Origin: Drosophila miranda
Taxonomy: Eukaryota > Arthropoda > Insecta > Diptera > Drosophilidae
Reading direction: 5' to 3'
DNA length: 64,000 nt
NCBI RefSeq assembly: GCF_003369915.1
Contig: NC_046674.1
Coordinates: 1,240,001 to 1,304,000 of the forward strand
Made by a program: the position numbers and the translations under genes. Every line of letters starts with the position of its first letter. The stretch's first letter is position 1. The notes under the pieces are model-generated. The model did not search any database. It was not told the origin of the DNA and saw only the letters and a program-made list of their open reading frames with translations. Shown piece by piece: positions 54,583-64,000 of the stretch.

Positions 54583-54646
54583 GGCACAGACCCAGCACAT
54601 CACATCCCATCGAATTCCCGTTGGCATGTTCCGCTGGGTCTGTGCC
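54583..54646 (+). ncRNA. Perfect 14-bp stem-loop in the cyclase 3' region
   Basis: GGCACAGACCCAGC at 54583-54596 is exactly complementary to GCTGGGTCTGTGCC at 54633-54646, with a 36-nt loop. It lies 121 nt after the cyclase stop and before the convergent DUSP gene, so it is probably in a 3' UTR. It might be a structured 3' UTR element, a terminator-like hairpin or a microRNA-type precursor; type ncRNA is only a placeholder. Confidence 0.4.
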
Positions 54647-54860
54647 GCGTCAAGTATGTAATTGTGGTATCTGTAGCATCAGCATATTGTGAGAGTGATT
54701 ATAAATCTAGTCGTTGTCTAAACAATCCAATCGCTAACTTAAACTAAACCGAATAGTCAATAACCTAATGGAATTTTTTTGTCGTTATTTATTTGGTTAA
54801 CTTAATGGATGTATAAACTGGAGAAAGTACTCGTAAAGCTGTAAGGCCTATGGTGTCTTT

Positions 54861-55877
54861 TTATCGCCCTGGGCTGTCGCCGACTTGATCGGCTGGATTA
54901 CTGCCGCCAGCTCCGGCGGCAGATGCTTCGTTTCTGCCAAACAGGAACTCATTGTCGAAGCGTCCTATGCTGCCGTTCGCTTTGTAGTAACGCACGTTGG
55001 GCATTATTTCCTCGCCGCAACTAATACCTTCGGAAATTTCTTTGTGCAGTTTTTTAGGGTGTTGACCAGAGGACACAGGCTTTCGTTTGTCCACCGCAAA
55101 CTGCAAGGTGTAGGCCACATTGGTCGGGACCGCTCCTTTGTCGGCTTTCGCATCGAATGCTGGGATGCAGGCATCTGTGGGGCACTTCTCGCCGTGGGAA
55201 CTGTTGCCCTCGCAGATGTCCCGGTTCTGCAGAAGCGCCGTTGCTACCTTCAGGCGGTCCAGCTGCTCCAATGCCGAAGATGGGAAGCGCTCCCTTAGCC
55301 GGCGTCGCTCCTCTGACAGCTTGAACTGCTCAAACTCCTGCAGCTGGTTCTGGAAACCGGTGTTCGGATTGGCTACGGCGCGGCCCGCGCGCACCACCTT
55401 CAACGCCTCCTTCCAGTTGAGATGCGTGGACGTCATGATGTAGGCCACGGCCACGGTCACCGAGCGCGACATTCCCGCCAGGCAGTGGATGAGCACGTTG
55501 CCCTCCCGCAACCGGGCGGCGTGGATAAAATCATTGCAGACGGAGAAGTATTGGGCGAGGTTCTGGTCCGGCATGTCCGAGGCCATGACGCATAGGTAGT
55601 GTTTGTCCTGCAACGAATCGGAGAACAAAGTGACCAGGGGGTTCGCAGGGTGGGGGTGGGTGGGGGATGTCCCTGTACCAGCAGCAGACGCTTGGGACTG
55701 TCATGTACGGCAACAATGTGGGAGATTTGGAACCGCTCCAGTTGCGCGCGATCCTTGGAGTCGTGGTAGCTTCCCACATACAGGCCCGGCAACACCTGCG
55801 GCACGAAAAGGACACGAATTAGACATCCGAGACCTGCCTGACTTGGCTCACCGCACCTCTCCCATATGCCAGTTCAT
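54861..55877 (-). CDS. Dual-specificity phosphatase, compact tandem duplicate of CG10089
   Basis: Exons, minus strand: probable first exon 55877-55857 (MNWHMGE, uncertain), 55795-55679 and 55607-54861; the last two are firm, phase 0. The core VLPGLYVGSYHDSKDRAQLE and the active-site loop HCLAGMSRS match the copy at 57652-62189; 55204-55630 is almost base-identical to 59167-59600. Differences: a 12-bp deletion removes four residues after KVATAL, the tail ends at residue VGDSPGR, and the internal splice donor ACAG/GTGCGA of the parent is ACAGATGCC here, so only the unspliced tail can be made. The tail still shares GEEIMPNVRY with the parent. If the Met at 55877 is used, Gly2 (myristoylation) is lost; starting at the Met four codons later would restore MG. 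Predicted active phosphatase. Confidence 0.78.
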
Positions 55878-57651
55878 GGCCTGGTCAGAAATTGATAGAA
55901 CTCTCTCCGTCATTGCTTTCTTTTTCAGATGTGCGGCATACTTAATTTTGATGTGTGTTTGCTTGTGTGTGTTTTGTTTACAAAAGTTGCGATCGCCGGT
56001 TGCCTATCGAAAACTGCGATAGATATTCAACGTAAGCAACGCTTACGTCCAACGTGACGGCCACCAATAACGTTGGACGAACGAGGGCGACAGCCCTGGT
56101 CAAAATAGTTAAATTCAAATACTGAAAAATGTTGAATTCAATTGAAGAGTCCCCTGCAGTTGATCTTCACACCTGTTTCGTGTTTGTGGATCTGAAGATA
56201 CTCTGGTAGTGGCTCTTCGAGGACATGCATTGCCTTAGACCAAATCATATTTCCAGGGATATTCATGGGGCGTTTTATTTTATTAGCTAGTACGAGTATG
56301 TGTCAGATCTCATATCAATTTTCAGTGTCTTGGAGACAGTTGCCTTTATTATTGTATAATAATTGTATTAATTTGTCAAACTTAACGATTTCATTATATA
56401 ACTTTAGTTTAAAACCGATTTGTGCATTTCTCTAGGCATTATAAATACAATATTTGATTGCCCCCACCATCCGCATCGTAACTGAATTCCTTTTGCCAAA
56501 GCCAGCTTGCAAAAATGTCTCAAATCTCCCTTAGATTGTTTTCGATATTCTAGGAAGTGTTGTAAATAAATTTGCGCCCTTACAAATTACAAATCTAATT
56601 GTGTTTTTTCATTTCTTAACGATAAGCCACAAGCTTTAAAGCACACTTCAATGCGTTTGTATAGTGTATTGTTTAATTTAGTTTAATTTTGGTTTTGCTT
56701 TAATTCTCGTGTATTTCGACTCATTTTGAAAAATCCTCTGGTATTGCTTATCTCGCGTGAGTGTGGGCCGTGGGGGGGAGTGAGTATTGAGGAGTGAGCT
56801 AATAAACTTGGTTTATATATTCAATGCTACACAATGCAACAACTCTAAATAACAATCTCGAATCGAGTCCCATACGGGGAGTATCAATATCAATATCAGC
56901 TAGGTATGAATGTATATAACGCTTCTGTTTCTGGTTTCCCTGTGGAACCCTTATTATTTTTTTGTATTTTTTTTTTTTTTTTTTTTGTTCTTTTGGTTTG
57001 CTATCAAAATATTTTCAACAATGAATCTAATCAAAAAAACATACGCAATTGTACAATTCTCAATTATTGTGCGACTTCTGTCTCTGCCTCTCGCTTGCTT
57101 GGTACAAAACTAACAAATGCCCGCGCTGCCAGAGGCTGGGGCTGGGCCTGGACCTAATCCTGGGCCTAGGGGGTGGTCAGTCCTTGCAACTGGACCGACA
57201 ACAAATCTGCTCGTATAAATACATACGAGTACGCTATATAATATACAGTAAATATGTGTGTATATGTATATGTCGGTACTTTTTAAATGCGTCTCTGAAA
57301 AATAATCTGTCAACATCTGATTTTGATTCAAGCTGCTCCTGAAGCCGAGGGGCTCAGCAGCCAAAGCTAGCAACGTAGGATGCCACAGCCTCGGCGTCTA
57401 ATAACAGTAAGTCAGAGGGTACCCATCCACGAAATCCTTGTTCTTCTTCTTCAAATAATTCTGCAGGTCTCGCGCGCGTTTTCCAATGGATGCCAGGGGG
57501 GTGGCCTAGGCATTACGGATTACGGATTACGGACTAAGGACTAAGGATTACGGTTTACTGTTTACTGATTACAGACTAAGTAGTTCCAGTGGATGCAGTG
57601 GGTGCAGGTGCAGCTCGCCTTACGCATAATCCATCCCCTCTGGCCTGGCCT
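55878..57651. other. Interval between the two phosphatase copies
   Basis: AT-rich, probably mostly the 3' UTR of the 57652-62189 gene plus the promoter of the compact copy. An ATTACGG/ACTAAGG heptamer array is at 57516-57560, a T-rich run at 56956-56985. No coding gene seen. Confidence 0.45.
57516..57560. repeat. ATTACGG heptamer array
   Basis: Degenerate tandem copies of GGATTACGG and GGACTAAGG. The same motif is arrayed at 23988-24030 in a Csp intron, 33 kb away. Confidence 0.75.
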
Positions 57652-60600
57652 TCATCTCGGCTTTTTCACCAGACTAGTGGATCTGTAGGAAGAGGAGACT
57701 CCTGATGATTAGCAGAGGATTGCAAGAGGAATTAGAGAATCGACCACTGACCTCCTAACCCCGTGACGTGGACTGACAGGCGGTGTGTTACAGGGCGAAG
57801 GAGGGGCGGAGCCACCCGACGAGCCCCGCGACGATGATATAGACAGAGTGGAGGCCCGCGGCGCGGAGCAGCCCAGATAAATGGCGGATCCCTTGTCGGG
57901 ATCTCGCAGATCCACGCGTGATCCGTGGACGGAGGAGGGGACCGAACCTGTGTGACAGAACAAAGTCTTACGGTAAGTGTTGGAGATACAGCGGCTTCGC
58001 CATTCACCCGTGTAGGCATGCAGACCTGCCGGACTGCTTCGCGGACGCACTCCAAAACCGCTCACGGTGCTGGCACTGCGCTGCAGCTGGGATGAGGATG
58101 AGCCGTCGCCCTCCTTGACCTTGGACTCCCTCCGGCTGCCGGCACTATTCACCCGGGGAGTGCCGCTCGAGGAGCTTCCTGGCCTCGGCGAGCACTGGCT
58201 CTTGTAAAGCTGCTGAGAGCGCTGCTCCGAGCGCTGCTCCGAGCGCTGCTCAGAACGCTGCTCAGAACGCTGCTCCGAGCGCTGCTCCATGCGCTGCTCC
58301 ATGCGCTGCTCCATGCGCTGCTCCTGCTCTCGACGGGCGTCCTCGATCGCAGCGGCATACTGGGCCGCCTCGCTGGAGGTGGTGGGCGGCTGGTCGAGGG
58401 GAATATCGTCCTCGGGTATGGAGGTGCGGTCGTTGCCCACCGAGCGGCGGGGCAGCGGCAGGGGCGAGTGCTTCGGCGATGTGGGGCAGGACTGGGCGGC
58501 GATGCCGCTTACACTGAGCGTGCTGGACGAGGCGTTGGCGTTGGAGGATTGGGCACGGAATCGCGAGTGCGTCGAAGCCGTCGAGGGACGGCGCCGAAAC
58601 AATCCCTTGGTGGGGTCCATGTTGCAGACGCCTGCAATCACACAATAAGATGGATGGAAATAACTTAAATAACTTGCGACACCCATCAATTTTTATTGGT
58701 CTAATGTTTTAATTTTTTTGACGTCCTGCGGACTTTTCTTGGATTTACGACGCCTTCGTCGTTTGGTCGTAGCTTGGACTTCTGGCGCCTTCTGCGTTCC
58801 TTCTGGGTTCTCGTTCTCGTACCACCTGGCTAGACGATTCATGTGCGACGTGCAAGTACTGTAGCGGCTGTCGTCCTCTATCTGCCCATCCAGGTTGTTG
58901 ACGAAGTGACCCTTGTCGCTGTCCGCATTGTGGTAACGCACATTTGGCATAATTTCTTCGCCGGAGCTACTGTTACAGCATTGAGAGGACTCTTCGTATA
59001 GGTCCTTGGGGGTCCTATTGAAAGCTCGGCGCTTCCACTTTTCCACCACGAGCCTCAGGGTCTCGCTTCTTAGCCGATCCTCTTCAGCCACCCCCTCGTC
59101 GGCTACGGAACTGGAAGAGGGACTGTTCGCACCTGTAGGACACTTCTCGCCGCGGGAACAGTTGCCCTCGCAGATGTCCCTGTTCTGCAGCAGCTCCTTG
59201 TAGTTGTTCAGGGCCGTGGCGACCTTCAGGCGGTCCAGCTGCTCCAATGCCGAAGATGGGAAGCGCTCCCTTAGCCGGCGTCGCTCCTCTGACAGCTTGA
59301 ACTGCTCAAACTCCTGCAGCTGGTTCTGGAAACCGGTGTTCGGATTGGCTACGGCGCGGCCCGCGCGCACCACCTTCAACGCCTCCTTCCAGTTGAGATG
59401 CGTGGACGTCATGATGTAGGCCACGGCCACGGTCACCGAGCGCGACATTCCCGCCAGGCAGTGGATGAGCACGTTGCCCTCCCGCAACCGGGCGGCGTGG
59501 ATAAAATCGTTGCAGACGGAGAAGTATTGGGAGAGGTTCTGGTCCGGCGTGTCCGAGGCCATGACGCATAGGTAGTGTTTGTCCTGCAACGAATCGGAGA
59601 ACAGAGTTATCAGGATCGCCGGGATCCGAGCATGGAAATGGGTGGGTGTTGTCCACGTACCGGTAACAAACGTCTGGGACTGTCATGTATGGCGATGATG
59701 TGCGAGATCTGGAATCTCTCCAGCTGCGCGTGATCCTTGGAGTCGCGGTAATTGCCCACATACAGTCCCGGCAAGACCTGCAACAATAGAAGGCGATAAG
59801 TAAAACAATAGTCCATATTGTAATAGTATTGTTATTTCATGAGACAATTTAAATATGTACGTTTATTTTTGCAAACAACTAGCGAGACCTCTACTTGTAT
59901 ATCCTACTTTTATGCTCAGTCAGTATATGTGCATATATGTGAGCTTATTATTTATGTACTTTTACACTATATTTTCCAAGTAACTCTACGAAATGCCGCC
60001 TGCCCTTTCTCTCTGTCTTTTGGTAGCGCTGTTCGTAGAAAAGGATCATGAGAAATGGGAAAAATAAAGGGAGAGACCGTTATGTTCTAATGTCAATTCT
60101 TGCACTCCGTTTGTCATCTTTACACCTAACGACCTATTTGATGATGTAAATCATCTGTTACTACTCTTCTCACAGTTACACCCGCCGTTATATCTCGCTT
60201 CCCTCCGCGAGGGAGCGCACACTGCACGAGGAAGAGTACGTGCCATCGGCGAGACAAAATGGTAGAAAAATAACGTGTGGCCACGCTGTTACTTAAACAA
60301 ATCAGAAATCAGTATTGTAGAAATGTTGAAGATTAACTGATTCTGTGGCTTAGATCCAAAGGCAATGTTTTAATTAAATAAATAGTAATCTCCGTGTTGA
60401 TATTGTATGTATGTGTACAACGCGCTAGACCTGGTGAAGACATATGGATATGCGTACGAGCAGCTTAATTGGGGGTGCTGCTCGTGGCTTCTGCATTATG
60501 TTACCATCAATGATCAAGTCCATGTTTTCGTCAGAGTGCGAATCTCCCACAACGCATTTTGAGGGCAACGACTCGCTGCCGTCTACACCGGTATTCCGAC

Positions 60601-62189
60601 CCAAGGAACCAACACCAGCGCAAACATCCACAGGATTTGCGATTTGTTCTTCACCACTGCACGGCGCTTCCGCTCCTCGATATCCTCACCCAGGCCAAGC
60701 TGCCCCAAGTCGCACGCTGCCCACAATCTGGCGTCGCTTGGGTTGCTCCATGTGGAAAGCAATGCGCGCCCTTTTGGCCGGAGTGGGTTGGGGCGGGAGT
60801 CTGCCTCGCCGGCATTACTTTTGCTTTGATGTTTTAAAAATTAGTCACAGAAACTAACAACTGGAGATTATGCCGGATCTGTTAAGGACTCGTTTTCTTG
60901 CAGACTCTTGTGGTCGGTACAACGTTGCTGCTGCGATGGTTTTATGTAGATTTTTGTTGCAGCGACCGATCCGATAATGTCGTAGGTATTGCATGGCCCA
61001 AGCCTTTTCGAGTCGATTGCCTGTTTGATTCAATGTACATACCTCTACGATATGCCAGACATAAATATAATTTTCCTACGAACGGTGTACGTTTTTTGGT
61101 TCGTGTTGATTTATCTCTTTCAGAATAGTTCAAACTTAGGTTCGATTTTTGTTGCTACTACTTCCCACTTAAGTGGCGTGACGAAAATCTGCGATTGGAA
61201 CGAATAAAATGCATGCATGCAGAGCACGAATTTCACCTTGAAACAAAACTGAAACTGCTCGTGGTTGCCTACGTTACGTTAATTGTTAATACGCTACGTA
61301 GTGCAGGCATCAGTGTGCCGCAACAATGAGTCGATGATTCTATCGATAATAGATATATGCATCGATGATAGCCACAAAAACCGGTAGTTTGAGCGAGCGA
61401 TATATGACATTAGACTTTGCTAACTGACTGTTTGCAAAGCCAGGTACAACAGAGACAAGTCTGCAGTCACGACTTCCCACAGGGTATCTCTATTTTAGCA
61501 GTTTTACAACTAACTTTGTTGCGAAGAGAGAGATGGCAGGAGAGAGAAAACGCAAAATCAGTCTTTTTAGGCGTCCTCGGACTCATCTCCCGGTTGACAG
61601 TCGAAGAAGTGAGGCACTGTTTGGATCTTTAAAGTATAACAATCGATAATCTCCGCCGCAGCGCTACTCCCAGCTGGACACGAAAGCCACGCTGACGCAT
61701 ATATGTACATATATCTCTCGCTCTCACTGAAGGCTTTTCCCATACGGCCATCTCTTTTTTCGCAGCTACGCTTCGAATGTCCTATGGCCTATGGTCCTAT
61801 AGCTAAGTATAATGTCACAAGCCCATTACCAATTAAAACTTATCGTCCCATGATATCTCTGTCCTGGACTTGATGTCTGGTGAAGTCCAGCAATAACACG
61901 CAAAGAACGTTTTATTCTGGGGATTACCGAAACAGATTTAGATTAAATGTAGGGTAAAAGACCTGCTGCAAAATAGCATGAATATAATCCAAATTGTTAC
62001 GTCGATAAGCTACCCAGCCACATTACGGCCAATTCATGGCGACAGTCCTGGTTTGATTTGTGAAAATTAATGTATAAAAACTGAAATTATTGTACGGTAC
62101 GGTAAGGCCTTGCCCGTATCCGTGTCCGAACCTTGAAACTGTATGTGAACCATAAATTTAGCTCTTACCTTGTTCATGCCATTCCCCAT
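57652..62189 (-). CDS. CG10089: DUSP15/22-type dual-specificity phosphatase, two 3' isoforms
   Basis: First coding exon 62189-62169 (MGNGMNK, with donor GTAAGA) encodes an N-myristoylation signal as in DUSP22/DUSP15. Then 59777-59661 (VLPGLYVGNYRDSKDHAQLE) and 59583 onward with HCLAGMSRS; the nucleophile is Cys88, the same number as in human DUSP22. Isoform 1 leaves the exon at 59133 (ACAG/GTGCGA) and continues 58631-58008, 57947-57752 and 57682-57652, ending STSLVKKPR, about 479 residues. Isoform 2 reads through to a stop at 58693, about 342 residues, with a Lys/Arg-rich tail (KRRRRRKSKK). The 60-nt intron 58007-57948 is stop-free and divisible by three, so it may be retained. Isoform 1 has a long Ser-rich tail with an EQR-repeat. 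Family role: removal of phosphate from Tyr/Ser/Thr at membranes, modulating JNK or Src signalling. Confidence 0.85.
58209..58328. repeat. 12-bp coding minisatellite in CG10089 (EQR[S/M] repeat)
   Basis: About nine tandem copies of CTGCTCCGAGCG-type units. On the coding strand they give EQRM and EQRS tetrapeptides in a row within the long tail, a charged helical stretch. Unit variants (GAGCG, GAACG, ATGCG) are clustered, as after local expansion. Confidence 0.9.
58693..59583 (-). CDS. CG10089: Read-through 3' exon of CG10089 (isoform 2)
   Basis: The catalytic exon stays open for 440 nt past the 59133 donor. The extra 146 residues include SGEEIMPNVRY and a basic C-terminus resembling a nuclear localisation signal. 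The duplicate at 54861 preserves the GEEIMPNVRY block, which argues that this tail was translated in the ancestor rather than being an unspliced artefact. Confidence 0.6.
   Translation of the reverse strand, partial: DKHYLCVMASDTPDQNLSQYFSVCNDFIHAARLREGNVLIHCLAGMSRSVTVAVAYIMTSTHLNWKEALKVVRAGRAVANPNTGFQNQLQEFEQFKLSEERRRLRERFPSSALEQLDRLKVATALNNYKELLQNRDICEGNCSRGEKCPTGANSPSSSSVADEGVAEEDRLRSETLRLVVEKWKRRAFNRTPKDLYEESSQCCNSSSGEEIMPNVRYHNADSDKGHFVNNLDGQIEDDSRYSTCTSHMNRLARWYENENPEGTQKAPEVQATTKRRRRRKSKKSPQDVKKIKTLDQ
59778..62168. other. Large first intron of CG10089 with Helitron-like debris
   Basis: Two pieces resemble tail H and the DINE-type Helitron: 60195-60240 (CTTCCCTCCGCGAGGGAGCG, CACACTGCACGAGGAAGAGT) and 60935-60975 (GGTTTTATGTAGATTTTTGTTGC). 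61500-61560 has a similar purine-rich stretch. A GC-rich block at 60444-60830 is discussed separately. No independent gene was confirmed. Confidence 0.5.
60444..60857. other. GC-rich island in the intron, possible gene fragment
   Basis: Surrounded by AT-rich DNA, this block looks coding-like in composition and is open on the plus strand for 137 codons, with shorter frames on both strands. No family was recognised. It may be a captured exon or decayed gene copy; function unknown. Confidence 0.25.
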
Positions 62190-62882
62190 GTTTCTTCATT
62201 TAAAAGTTGCGGCTCACTTCCTCAATTGTCAAACGAATTGTCCAAAAACACAGTGCTGCAAGAGAAGAAAAGGTAGACGAAGGGGCTTAGGTTTTGAATC
62301 CTTTCATTGGACAGACTGGGTGAGGGGCGGAGGGTCTTTCCTTCCTGCTGTCTGTCTGTCGGTCTGCGCTTTTGTTGTGGTTGGCCCTGATGAAAGTGCA
62401 AGTGGCAAGATGCAAGCTGTTGCCACTGCCACTGCCACTGCCACTGCCAGGGCCGGGGTCGCCACACCACGCCATGCCACGGAAAGCCACCTTAGCCGAG
62501 ACATAATGGATGTCTTTGCCACCGCCTTCGTCGCGGAAGTAAACAGACCTTGACGTTGACTCTGCCACTGGCTTTGTTGCATCTCATTAGTGGGACAGAC
62601 AGACAGACAGACAGACGGCAGAGAGACGAACGAAGGATACTCCTAGTATTGGTATTCGAATTGGGCTGAAATGCCAGAGGTGGCCCAGCCATCATCCGGC
62701 GGTGCTTGTTTGGGCCCCAACCGTAGGCAAGGCTAAGTTCTCTCCACAGTTCTGTCCTTGCAACAGTTGGTTGGGCCTTCCTTCCCCCAATGCTTCCTTC
62801 TCGGAAGCGCCTCAGAGACGACAGCCTCATCACAAAGTCAAGTCGTAGGCAGTACACCTCGAGTTATGTAACCACAAACACT

Positions 62883-62914
<32 letters not shown>

Positions 62915-64000
62915 AATACGAGTGTGTGGATAGCCCATCCTTTGGGTGCACTTGGAATCCGCCACATTTGCATAAGTGTCTCGAGTTGAGGCAATGAGTA
63001 AAAGTGTCGCTTTGTTGTAATTTCATTCCCGGCACGTTGCCGTGGGACCACGGGCATTAAATTGACTGACACATCCGTGGAGGAGCAGATAAGGCACGTG
63101 TGCCGTATGGAGCAAAAGCAGCTGCCATTTGCCAGTCCGCTCCATCCCTTCATCCCTCCATCCCTCCACCCCTGCGCCCCCAGTCCTTTTTGCACAGAAA
63201 ATTACGAAATTAGAGCAGTCAATCCTCTTCATCATCTCGATGGTATCGGAGGCAATTGATCAGCCGAAATAGCTGCTTAGCCGCTCTCGGACCGCAGCGG
63301 CATGGATTCAAGTGCATCCAATCACCATTACAGTGGCTATAAATAGTCTGGGCCCCCCTCGTGTCCGCCTGAGGTGGACGGCTGTGGAGCGACCAGTGCG
63401 CCGCCATTCAATTCAAATCAATTGATGTGACACTTCCCAGCCTCGCAGCCTGCTCTGCTATTCCGCGCTTCTGTTTCGCTGGCGAATCTCCCACAGCTCT
63501 CCATGGCCAGGGATTGTCGGAGGTTTCCCAGGAAAACTGCTTGTCGGAATCGATTGGCTTGTGTGCCCGGCGATGTCCTGCAGCATCGCCTTCGTCGTCT
63601 GTGACCATGTGAGCGTTTTGTGTTTGTTCAGCCTGTGGCCAAATATTTTAGGGGCCATGATTGAAAAACATTTTTGCATTGAATTCACCGACAAACTCCT
63701 AATGAAATCGCATTGTGGCTGGCTGTCTGTCTGTCTGTCCCGCCATCACTTGTGGGCTGTTTGCCAAAAGTTTTTTTCCCCGGATTTGGGCAAAGAAAAA
63801 AAGTGTTGCATGCCCCAAGGCCCAAAGACATTGAGCGAGGCTCTGAATTTATGGGAAACTTTAATCAAATTAAATTAGTTCCTGCCCTCTCCCTGCCCCG
63901 CATCATCTGATTGCGCTTGTCAAGATTTTCATGGGCTGCCAAGTTTTCCACTTAATGTTTTTTCTCTTGTTTTTTCAACGACAGTTCTTTCATTATCATT
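62190..64000. other. CG10089 5' flank and unassigned DNA
   Basis: The immediate CG10089 5' UTR and promoter should lie just right of 62189. Simple repeats: (CCACTG)n at 62424-62450, (GACA)n at 62596-62614, (CA)n at 62883-62909. No coding gene is supported to the window end. Confidence 0.45.
62883..62909. repeat. (CA)n microsatellite
   Basis: A run of about 12 CA dinucleotides, interrupted by one CG. Confidence 0.9.

Overview
This 64 kb window is Drosophila chromosomal DNA, most likely from the obscura group, Muller element D. It has intron-rich genes with short (about 60-70 nt) introns, fly splice signals, recognisable D. melanogaster 3L orthologs (Cht2, Hem, SRPK79D, Csp), a DINE-1/INE-1-type Helitron and a LOA/bilbo-like LINE. 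The species is an inference from these features. Every CDS below is spliced, so its span includes introns; exon junctions are given in the evidence and were checked for reading phase.

Left block (1-27180): Cht2 (GH18 chitinase, minus), Hem/kette (WAVE-complex subunit, plus), SRPK79D (SR-protein kinase, minus) and Csp (synaptic DnaJ co-chaperone, minus). Hem, SRPK79D and Csp are also neighbours at 79D-E of D. melanogaster, whereas Cht2 sits far away at 61F there, as expected for a chromosome arm shuffled by inversions. SRPK79D appears to have two alternative first coding exons, one of which would add a membrane-spanning N-terminus.

Middle block (26687-41173): a head-to-tail three-copy array. 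Each unit starts with the 5' end of Csp (about 45 nt of intron 1, exon 1, 5' flank with a DRE motif), continues into a Helitron and then carries different remnants of a LOA-type LINE and a Ty3/gypsy-type element, and ends with a shared tail (H). Both H/U junctions are identical, which marks true tandem duplication. Units 2 and 3 carry intact spare copies of Csp exon 1 that encode Ser-Glu in place of the Arg-Lys in front of the N-terminal phosphorylatable serine. All transposon ORFs seen are broken.

Right block (41174-64000): about 4.4 kb with no recognisable gene, then a lipase-fold protein that lacks the nucleophile serine (CG10116-like, minus), a receptor guanylate cyclase (CG10738-like, plus) and two copies of a DUSP15/22-type phosphatase (CG10089-like, minus). 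The full gene spans 57652-62189, starts with a 7-codon exon encoding a myristoylation signal, and has two alternative 3' ends. The compact second copy (54861-55877) is almost identical over the catalytic exon but has lost the splice donor needed for the long isoform. No tRNA, rRNA or CRISPR array was seen.
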